Shown here: in pieces, positions 1 through 12,000 of the stretch
How positions within the stretch are numbered: position 1 is the stretch's first letter
Layout: every line of letters begins with the position of its first letter
Virus record (IMG/VR): IMGVR_UViG_3300045118_000304
Span: 1 to 58,170 of that record
Reading direction: 5' to 3' (one strand)
DNA: 58,170 nt
Origin: a virus
The notes under the pieces: model-generated
Told to the model about the DNA's origin: nothing
Database searches by the model: none
The model's input: the letters and a program-made list of their open reading frames with translations, nothing else
Translations under genes and position numbers: made by a program

Positions 1-3000
1 ATCAATAGTCATAGCCAGACCATTATATGTGTAAATCTTTAGGCCATTATAAGTGGCTGTATATTTTTCAAAGTAAACATCAGAAGCACCTACATAGATA
101 TTCCCATCTACAAGTAAGTTGTTATCAGCTACATCTGATGTACCTCCTACATGTAATCCTTTACTAATGGATAATGAATTTGTGTTTCCAGTAAGTACAT
201 TAGTATTGGGTAAAGTTATAGTTCCTGTAAAGTTCGCAGAACTTGAAATAGTCTGTCCGTTAATAGTGCTTGCTACTGCTAAAGTGCCAGTAAAACTGGC
301 AGAACTTGAAATAGTTTGTCCATTTACTGTTCCACATTGAAATGCTGCTGCCGTCTTTAATACCGCTGCACTATCTCTATATAGCCAAACGTCGATAGGA
401 TCACCAGTACCTTCACCAAATCCTATTCCCTTTTTATTAAAAGAAGGGCCAGCATAAATTCCTATGTAGTATAGACAATAGTTAGCATTTTGACTTGTTC
501 CAGAATAAGATATTATATCACCACCACCATAAAGTACCATTAGACATGTATTACTACCATTTAATAAAAAAGTAACATTCTCTGCTGTTACTGAAACGTC
601 TCCTCCTTGTCCAGTGGAAGATGCATACAAACCTCCAACATTAAGAGTTCCACCAGAAATTGTTCCACCAGAAATTGTTCCACCAGTAATTGTTGCAGTT
701 GAAGTAAAACTGCCTACTAACCGCATCACATTATTAGAAGTATCATAACCTATATAAACAGAACCATCACCTTTACCAACATAAAAATAGGTATTATTAG
801 CTCCTATAGTTCCCCACGGCATTGTTACATTTCCGGTGGTTTTAGCTGCGGCAAAAACTGGATACGCCTCAGACTCCCAAGATGCACAGAAACCATATCC
901 ATTTTTCCAATCAGGTGTAGAACCCCAATAGTTTCTGCCCACAAAAGCCCACATCCATTGTGAATTTATATACTTGCCTACATACATAGAAGGATTGGTT
1001 GAATTGGCTAGTAGATTCAAGTATACATTATTTGAGTCATTGTATGTTAGAGCATCAGAACCAATAACCCAACTCGCTATTCGTGCCGTGAGTACTCCTG
1101 TAGATAAATTTTTAGAGAATTGAACATAGGGAGTGCTGGTATAATCTGGAGATAATGAGAATCCAAATTCATTCTGCCAATCACTGCTATAATACAGAAG
1201 CCCTACATTAACACCTATCTTAGAACTTGTATTCCTCATAAACAACGATGAAGCTACTGAGTTAGCAATAGAATATAATGTAGAGTAATTATCACCTGAT
1301 GTTTTATATAAAGCAGAATCTGTAAAATTCCAACCGGCAATCTGATACTGACGAGTTGTCATTTCAAATACTGGGGCTGTATTATAGTCGGCAGCTAAAG
1401 TAAATCCAAATTCATCACGCATACTTGATTCACGATAAACATTTCCAATACAAATAAACGGACCTGATGAACCGCCACGCATAATAATTGAAGGCTTAGT
1501 ATAAGCGCCGCTGAATTGGGTCGCATCCGAGAGAATATAAACATAATCTTGACCGTGATCATGCCACAAAGCTTTATTATTAAATCGCCAGCCCGCAATA
1601 TGCGCTCTAAATGAAGAACTATTATCATTCTTATCACACGATATCTCAAATAAGTTGCCAAGATTCCATTGAACAAATTGAATCCCATAACGTACATTAT
1701 TTCCTGTTGCCGTCCATTTAGATACCCCACTCCAAGTGCCTCCGGGATCAACATCTGCTACCCGTCCAACAAATAATTTAAAAGTATCAGAACCGCCATT
1801 ATGATTACCTATTGTCAAACCCGCCGTATAATCTCTCGCTGCATAATCTTCAAATCTACCTGCTTTTGAAGCTAAACGAACTCCAGTTCCTTGCCAGTAT
1901 TTTTCATCTACTGCATCAGATAAGGAATCTTTAGCAAAAACCGTAGGGTCGAAAGACCAACCGGCAATATGACTTGTATTAGTGGCATCAGCAGTTAAGA
2001 AAAACAATTCATTTCCAGAAGCATCATAAGCATTTATACCAAATTTGGTAGACCAACCCCATGCTGTTGTTAATATTCGACCAACCGTTATTCGAGCAAC
2101 ACTTGTTGTTGAATAAGCAGCACCGTTAACAATAGTTAAAGCAGCGCCACCAGCATCTTGATAAAGTGCCACAGATTGTGTTCGACTATCACCAGCATTT
2201 TTATAAAAAGCGTATTGATTTATTCCCCAATTGGCAATATGAGCTGTTCCACCGGAATCAACACGCATTATAGATGTTCCAGATGAATTTAATAGCTCAA
2301 AACCAACAACATCACTACCAGAATCAAAAGCTTTAAGAGAACCAAGACGTAAATTCCATCTTGATCCATCATGAAATCCTAAATAGGTTATAGTTCCAAT
2401 AACGCCCATCTCCATCAGAACGCCAGAAGAACCTCTTAGCCAAAAAATTGGTCTTGATCCATTATCCCAAAATCCGAATCCGGCAGAGTTATTAGCTTCT
2501 CCTATACCGGCACTAAGATAATTACCTATTTGAAGAATAGACCCTAATGTCATTCTATTTGCATCAAAACTAAATCCAGAAATTGTTGCTGTCCCACTTG
2601 TAGGTAAATAGAAATTTTTTGTTGTTCCAGAACCAGTATATCCAGATATGCCGGATGAATTAATAACAACGGCTTGATAACCATCAACGGTATAACGTCC
2701 AATGTATGTTCCTGCTGCTGCAATAGCTGTTGATGTTCCAGCATCAAGAACTCTCATCCCAGCAGAAGATAGAGATATTGTTGGATTTTGAATACTTCCA
2801 CCAAATCCTCCTGCTATTGCCCACATACCGTAACCTGACCCAGTATTACTTCCATCTGTTTTTTGATAAACAGTAGTTATACTACCGCTTTCAACTTGCA
2901 ATCCCCAGAAGGCAAGTTTCTTAGTTGCTCCACCACTATGACGCAATACCCAGTCCATCCCCGACTGATAACCAGTAAAACTTGTTCTTACAACACTTAA

Positions 3001-6000
3001 TCGTGTCCAAGTATCAGCGTAGATAGTTCCAAACACTCCCCAAATATCGCTATTAACTGTACCGTTTGTATCAGTCCAAACCCAAACCGATGTAGTGTAT
3101 GTTCCACTGGATAACGCTCCGGTCAAATTCAGATAATACCATAAATCAGTTGCATCATCAGATTTATGATATAATACTGTACTTCCATCTGGCGCAGTTA
3201 CATTACCAGTAATATCTGTACCGACACCACCACCAGATCGCCCATAAAAACAATCATCGGATACACCTGTAAGTAAGTTAGTATGTATCTTACCAACGTA
3301 GAAAGTATTACCTATGGTAGAACCTCCACCTACAGCAAGTGTTCCAACAATATTTGCATTACCTTCCGCATACAAATCTCTTGTATAAACTCCAAACGTG
3401 CTTGATGCTAATGCTCCATATGTTAGTGTATTGACTCCACTTAAATCGCCAATTTGAGAACGAGTTATTAAATCGGTCTGTGGAGCAGTCGTCCATGTCG
3501 CTATGCGATCATACGGACGATTACCTACTTCATTCAGCGCACATCTTTCTAAAATACCGTTCCCCGATACTCCATAGTCTAAAGCAATAGTTCCTTTTGT
3601 ATAAGTAGTAGATGTACCAGACTGTTTTGTATATGTGTAACGCTGATATTTATTTGTGGTATCTCTATCATAATATGTTACAGTCAACCACGCTTCAGTA
3701 ATATCCAAATGAAACGCGCCCATCGAAATATTCTTAATGCGAACATAATCTCCGTCAGCAAAAACCTGACCTGTATAGCCAGTGATTTCTTCTACATACA
3801 AATAAGTATCAGTACCACATACAAAATCTTGATATAATTTAGCAGCAGATTTACAAATAATTTGTCCACCAACTAATGCTTGTTCAATATCAGTAATAAA
3901 TGATTTTGCATGCATCTCATTGACAGTTAGTTTTCCAAACACAGAGCCAACTTGTGTTAAATAATATCCAGTATATGGATCACTTACAGAATAGGTAGTT
4001 GAATAGATAGCTTTTGCGTTTGCCATTATTACATTGCCAGCAAATGTAGCAGAGTCGTCACTTTCTAAAATACGTAGTGCTTCAACACCGGCAACTGTAA
4101 CAGCAAATCTTGCCCCTCCACTTGTTTCTCTTGATATATACGTATTTGTCCCAACACCAAGCATGTATCCTTTACCCGTAGCAATAGTCACATTTCCATT
4201 GGACAAAGTAAGATTACTTGGAACTACCACATTCCCAGAATTGTCAATCGTGATTGAATTAGCTAAAGCATAATTATCGCCGCCCAGATACAAATAGCTG
4301 TCTGTACGCTTTAAGACTCCTATAAATGCTGCTGATGTATTTGATTGAGGTGCTATGACACATATATTATTTGGTATAACAATTTCATTACCTTGAAATT
4401 GACCGCTTGTGTAAGAAGTTAAATTAACTCCAATAGCAACGGCTCTTGTTGCTTCACAAGTGCCTAATTGCAATACTCGATAAGCACCACTATAACCAAA
4501 ATAAGAATCTGTTATGTATAATGGTGTTGACCCTATACCAACACCGAGCGTACTCTTATTTAATCTAAGTGCATAGCCAACGCCATACGAATAAAACCCC
4601 AAATCATTTGTTGTCTCAATTAAATTAACATCCCAAACCACTGAATCAGATCGTTTTATCCTAAATGGTGTCTGACTTCCAGCAGCAGTAATATTTACAA
4701 TTAGTCCATAATAATCATAATTGGTTGTTATATAACCATTCGTTAAAGTAATGTTATTTGCAAATGTAACAGCGTTAGTAGTCTTATCAAAAATTACTGT
4801 ATTTGTACCACTTTCGTTGTAAATATACAAATTACTATTACTAAGCTCTCTTTGACCAACAAACCATTCTCCGGCTCCATTAGTTCGATAAGATAGTCCG
4901 AGATAGTTTGTGTTTGCAGGACGATTTAAAACAAAATATTTATTGGTAATTGGCTGTAAATATATGTTCTCCTTGAACATCCAAGAACTATTGCTAATGT
5001 GAGCTGAATAGCCATAACTTGTATGCTCAACATAATATTCACCAACGGGAGTAGTTTTGGAATTATTAATAGTTGGATTTACTGTAAAACAATTTAATAA
5101 CCTCCAATTTATATTTACTCCGTAAGTTACTGGATTTAGTTTAACGTAAACAGACTTTGCTCCTCCATTTACTCCCTCCAAACGCACAGCCAACAGTCGA
5201 GGATTGTAAGAATGATGCTCAATTTCCAACATAGGAGAATACGAATCAGGAGTATAATATGTTGTCATTACTTTTATTTCAAAAGGCTGCTCATTGTCTG
5301 TAGAACTAATATATCCTTTAACAGTAGCATAACCATATTCACCTCCAAATGTGAATAATTTTAGCCAGACAGGATCGCTACCCGCTTCCCAACTTTCTGT
5401 GTAAGTCGTTGAATTGTACATTCCGTTGCTTATTACAGCATTAGCAAATGTAGCTACATGATCAGCTCCAAGCGTTAATGTTAAAGCATCATCAGAGCCG
5501 TAAAATGCCGACCAGCCATCATCGCGCACAAGAAATCGTGTACTTCCACTTGAGTTGGATGCTTCAAAACTGTATGTACTCGAACTTGTTCCAGTACCAC
5601 GAACAGATAATCTACCATTACCTATTACTGGAATGCCTACAAATCCATTTTTATCTATTAACAATCTTACTAAATCAGGCGCACTTAATCCTTGTGATGA
5701 TTCTGTCCTGATTGCGAAATCACCATAAGCGTATTGATCGTTACCTAACCACCAACGTCTTGAGTCAGATGCTCCAGATTTATAATCCCAAGCCACATAT
5801 TTACCATCTGTAGCGCTTGGTAATGTTATAGATGTAAATGGAGTTGCTGTTTCAACACCGATATAACCATTGCGCTGGGTTATTCCAGCGTGCCAAGAGC
5901 TACCATACCAATCATATAGCGTCCATGCAGAATTACTTAGAGGATTAAGGGCGAATGCTGGGGTAGAAGAATTATAAGCTACCCCCAATCCTGTAGATTG

Positions 6001-9000
6001 CGAACCTGCTACAATTGTAAATCGTGAAGTATAATATCCATTTATGGTTGGATCATTCCCTCCAACAACCACAGATCCAATTGAAGAAGCCAAAACTACA
6101 GCACCCTGAGAAGAAGGATTGCCTGTAGTCGTCGTACCATCAGCAAAACTCGGTGTTATAAAATTACCTAAATGAACAGCAGTACTTGTAAAATCATATG
6201 AAACTGTTAATTTAGACCCAGAATCAAATAAACCATTATTCTGGTAAACCTTAACCTTCATCACTAAGGTTGATGAAGAAGCGGTATCAACATCTAAAGT
6301 GATCGAATTAGATACCCCTTCTTCATAATCCGACGCAATATACGCCGTCATATTATATTCACCACCTGCATACCAATCTCTTACTCTTACAGTATATCTG
6401 CGAACCAAAAAAACAGGATTGGCATTACCTGTCTCCATTCCAGAAAAAACTAAAGTAACTGTTCCAAATAAAACCCCAGACTTGTATCCTGTATCTGGAT
6501 TAGTAAACTGGAGAACTTTGCGAATTTGGGAATCCTCTGTATAGCTAAAAACTTGAGAACCAGAAAAACGCTTACTTAATGAAGGCGTACCAGAAACAAA
6601 CTCAATACTACCGATATTGCTCAAATCAATAACAGTTTCAGAACCAGAAGTATTTCTTGTAGCCCATGTAACCCAATCTGATTCGGCTTTATTTAGAACT
6701 CTTATATTACTTTGATGGAGTAAGACCCCCGAAGTTCTTAGATCTCCTATCGTTATCCAACTACCAAAAAGATACCCACCATAACCGCTGCCTTGATTAC
6801 AACGGACACTCCAACCACTCTGATCGTTTAACAAACCAATTCCAGAAGAATCCCAATATAAATATCCTTTAATAGTGCTATCGTGATTCGTCCTCATTCT
6901 AATACCGCCAGAAGTAGGACTTCCTCCAGAAGAAATGTTCCAAAAGTTTAGACCGTCACAATACCAATGCGTAGTTTGAACTTCATTATATAATCCTGTT
7001 TTATTAGTCGTAACGTAAAACCAGTCGTCGGTAGAAACTATACTTGTAAAATAGGCCCGCATACTTTCATGAACATAAAATGGTCGCTGCCAACTACCTC
7101 CAACAGCACGACGGTAAAGATTCATTTTATCACCACTTACGTGCCACATCCAACCAACGTTAGACTGATCTGTTTCACAGAATGCTAATGTAGGCGCGTC
7201 ACCTACAAGTTTAATTCCTCCACCCCAACCTTCAGGATTTGAACTGGTATCAAACCAATTTTGATATATCTGCAATTTGCTATTATAGTCAGTGGCAAGA
7301 TTACCACCAAGAATAATAGAACCTCCAGAAGTGGCATTTAATATTAATGGCAAAGTTGAATAAGAGGCGAGTTCGGCGTACTTAAATGTCTTACCAGCAT
7401 TGGTAATATAAATATTAAAATTCATATCGACGCCATTTGTTATATCAACTAATCTGTTAGCACTTGACCCCTCAGTCGTATCAAATATACTCAAACTCGA
7501 ATATCCGGCATTTGCAAAAACACCTTGCTTGCTAATTGATACTTCACCATAATGGTTAATCTGCATGTGAGCTATAGCACCAACAGCCCAATTATTCGAT
7601 GTGGCAAAATACATCTTGCTACCATAAGTACCACTTGATTGCACATATATACCGGCATGTGTTTTGTCAGCGTAACTGGGATTCGGAATACCCCAAGTTA
7701 TACCTTGTGAATAATCATAATAGCTGACATCATTAGTAGGCTCAAAATGCAATCCACATTGCGAAGTCAATCCGGGAGTGGGATAACTAATATTAATTGG
7801 AACTTTATCAATTGTAATATTACCGCTACTCGTTATAGCACCAGAATTAATTGTTGATGCAAATGTAGCATTGCGTGACGTATCAAAACTTAATGCTGCT
7901 GCCCCCTCATAATACAGACGAAAAGTATCACCTGTTATTTCGATATAAGCCGACCTGGCAGTTGAACCAGTTTTATTGAAGTAAACGTACGGATTAGATG
8001 CATTTTGTGTAATTAATACAGATCCCTGTATTGTGCCCAAATTAGAAAAATTACCTGTTGTAATATCCCAATAACTTAACCAATAGCTATTTGAATGATT
8101 ATAAAAGCCAATTAGACTTGATGTAGATGTCCCTGAATTTATTATATCTACTTGCTTTCCATCTGTGTTTGATGCAGTAAAACGCAGATAACGATTATCA
8201 ACAGAGTTGTCTTTAACAATTTCAATTCCTGGACTTGTTGAAGTAGTAACAGTGAGTTTCCCACTACTCATTATAGCACCTACTGTAAAGCTACCAGTAC
8301 CTATACTAAAGTTTGCTCCTAAAGTAGGAGCCGTTTGTGAGCCCTTAGCAACATGTGCTCTGGTTCCTAACGCCCATTTGGTATTAGTAGTATCCCAGTA
8401 TATTAATCTATTTGTTCCGCCGGTTCCACTATCGATTTCGAATCCAGCATAATTAGGAATTGCTGCGTCATTATTAACTACTTGAAATGGATTAGCAATG
8501 ATAACTGTACCATAATTAGTCCAGGTTCCATATGAAATAAATGAATTATAAACGGTCAGTGAGTCTATTTCGGCGGTAAATCCTTTTAATTCCGCCACAC
8601 CAGACCCAAATTTTAAATACTGACTTTCACTATTTACTACATATAATCCTTTAGCGTTTAATTCAGAAAATGGTGTAGTCGATTTAATTTCGATATCATC
8701 TATATACAAACCTACTTGATTATTACCAGATATCGTTATTGTTATATCGCTATCAGTTTGCGGTGTAAAAGTCGCTACAAATTCAGACCAGTCATAAAGA
8801 CCGCCCTGACCAGAATCATAATTTAAAAGTTCATGTTCAGTATCATCATAATTTGCATATACTCCTACAGTGCCTTCCATAGGCCAATACCAAAGTGTAA
8901 TTGAAGTAGAATGTCCTGGAACGGCTGCACCAAGATTTTTTGAGGTCCAACACATCCAATCACGTTCAGACGCACCTGTTCCCAAAAAACTATAAGTGCC

Positions 9001-12000
9001 GGTATGTGCTTTAGATGTAGATCGAGCAAATCCAGTACTTGTACTCCAACCATTTGCACTAGATTCAAAATCAGTAGTATCTAATCCACTGGAAGTAATT
9101 GAGCGCCATGATGTATTTCCAGTCATATATGTGATTGGTATACTATTAATATCGTTTATATACAAACCATAACTATCAATAAGTACTTTAGCTGTAGCAT
9201 AACTTGTACCGCCAAATCCTCCTACTGTTCCCCATAGTCCGTATGTGTTAGTTGTTAAATATCCTAAACGTGCTTTCTCTGAAGAACTGTATTCGGCCAT
9301 TACATAAGGATGACTATCAGCTACACTCATAATAACACCGGTACCAGAACTAATATTTTCAATTGTATTAGCATTGATTGTCCAGCCACCGACAGTTATA
9401 ACTCCAGCAGATGTCCATGCGATATTACTACTTGCCAAATATCCAGAACCATTTGTTGCTAATGAAATACGAGTATAATCATTTCCACCAGAACGATAAA
9501 GCAGTCGAACACCGTTTGTTGAATCTACAGTAACAAATGAGTATGAATTGGCGTATTTACCGGCAGCGAAGCCATAAACGTTTGACGAATAACCGTATAT
9601 GCCATTTAAATTACCAATTGCCCAATGTTCAGTCCAAGCATTATAAGTTACATCATTATCACGGACATTTCCAACGATCGTAGGTCCATATTGTGCCGCA
9701 CTTTTAACACTACGCAACGAATATAAATCGATAAAACCATCTCCTGTGACCCCAGTATTAAATATTGCGTCGCCGGCGTACCATGCATGAGCTGCATGTT
9801 CTTCGATGTTTCTATCCACTACGTATGTGTAAGGTCCTACTCCTGATGGACCGGATTCAATTTTCATAAATTCAATTACTGCATTTGCTTCTAAATATAC
9901 AATATCACCAACAACCAAATTATTATGTTTTGTATATATTGTAGTGGCAGATTCGCTTGCAGCCAAATCCGACGTTAGTACTGTGGTAGGTCCTACCAAT
10001 ACGCGGCCGCCAATTGTTGCTAATGTATCTTGTGCTACTAATGTCTCAACTATAAGTTCAGCGGCATGTAAGGTAAGATATTTTTTACTTAATGAACCAA
10101 GATTTAAATCGTAATTACTTGCGGGTAAAATATCATTTCCGGTAGGATCAAGTATTATATCTCCGCCAGGAGCGATGTTTAAATTTACCCCTGTGTCTGT
10201 ATAAAGATTACCACCCTTAACATATAAATTACCAGTTAATGAGGCACCAGCGCTAAATTCTACTAATCCAGAACTACCGGTTAATGTATTCGAGTTGGGC
10301 AATGTTAATGTGCTGCTTAGTGTTAAGGCGTCTGAAATCGTTTGTCCACCACGTCCGGCAAGATACAAATATTGTGTATGATCATCACCTGTTGTTAAAT
10401 TCGATAATGCGTGGTGATCTGTAGCTATATAATTCGATGTCGGCAACGGAGTAACTGCGCGGTAATCTGCCGCTTCGATATACGTTGGAGGGCTTCCAGT
10501 ATTACGATAAATTATTCGATACAATAATTTCATCTCTGCTACCGGTAATGTATCGTATATTAGATTTTCGGGAACATTGTTTGCGCGTGCATTTGCTATA
10601 TTAGCATCGACTCTTTGTCCCATCAACACCATAATAGGATAAGATGTATTATTCGACGCAAATACCCAGTAGGCCACATAATTATTCGCCGGCACAGCTG
10701 TTAGTGTTGTGCTATTATTATATTGAATATTACTACTTACTTCATAATAAGGAACGGCCGATCCTGCTATTGACTTGTAGGCTGAGGATCCATCGTGATA
10801 TAATACCATACATGAAGTTTGTTGCGTAATTTCATGTTCAATATCTTCATCATATATTTCTCCCGCAGCAATCGTAATACTGCTATTACCAAATGTACCT
10901 GCTAAACCAGATGCATAACGAGTTCCTACAGTTTCATGTAAGTATTCATGCGTCCATTGATCGCGCCCCATCCAGTGACGTTCGTCTGAAAGTATTCCTA
11001 CACCAGTAGTTGAATTCCAATAAACACCGGCTACTAAGCATTGATCGAAACCAGGATATGAACTGCTTGCAGTTAATGTGGGTACATTATCAACTAAACT
11101 ATAATATATCCAGTAAAAATTAGTTGAATCTGTAATTGTTACATATGATGTATTTAATGTATATTCAGAACCGTTCAGATAAACTTTAAAATTTGTACCT
11201 GTAATAGTCATACGACGGTTTGTATTATTAAATGACAATGCTGTATCAGCACGATTTGGAAATCCTGTATAGTGCTTAGTCGTTGTAAACAATGTAGGTA
11301 GTTTTACTGATGTGCCTAATGTTAACGCAACAAAAGTCGGTGAACTAGATGATAATACCGGATTCGCGCCTTCGACTACTGATACATTATTTATTTTGTA
11401 AGTTTTGCCTGATGCGAGATTCCAGTGTTCAGTTGATGTCCAATTAGTGTTTGACAGATCCCATAAGATAGTCTTATCAGTAGTGCCCTTCAAAATAATA
11501 CCACCACCGTCTGCCAATGCATCGGTTGGATTTGTACTAACAGCCATTGAAATTTGCTTGTCGGCTACTTTAAGAACTGAAATATCTACTTCATCAATAT
11601 CCCCAGTTAAATATATATTTCCGGCAATGTATATATCTCTTCCAATATGTACATCACGTGGTCGTCCGGTGTTTATACTTCCAATATCATATGTCGCGTC
11701 AGTCTCATAATTGAAACTTGCCCCACCGTGCAATATTACTCCGTTTTTAGTTATTCCGGTCTGCCCACCTGCACCAGTTCCAGTTCGTTTTGCAACTATC
11801 CACGCTGAATCTCCAGATGAATATGTTAGTAATTGATTATCACCGCTAGTGTTATCTACTTCAATTCCACCATAACTTGGTAATGCGGCATTATAATTCA
11901 AGACCTGTATCGGAGCTGAAATAACTACTGAACCATATTGATGCCAAGTACCATACTGATTAAAATTACCATAGATGGTTAAGTCTTCTACTTCAAAACC

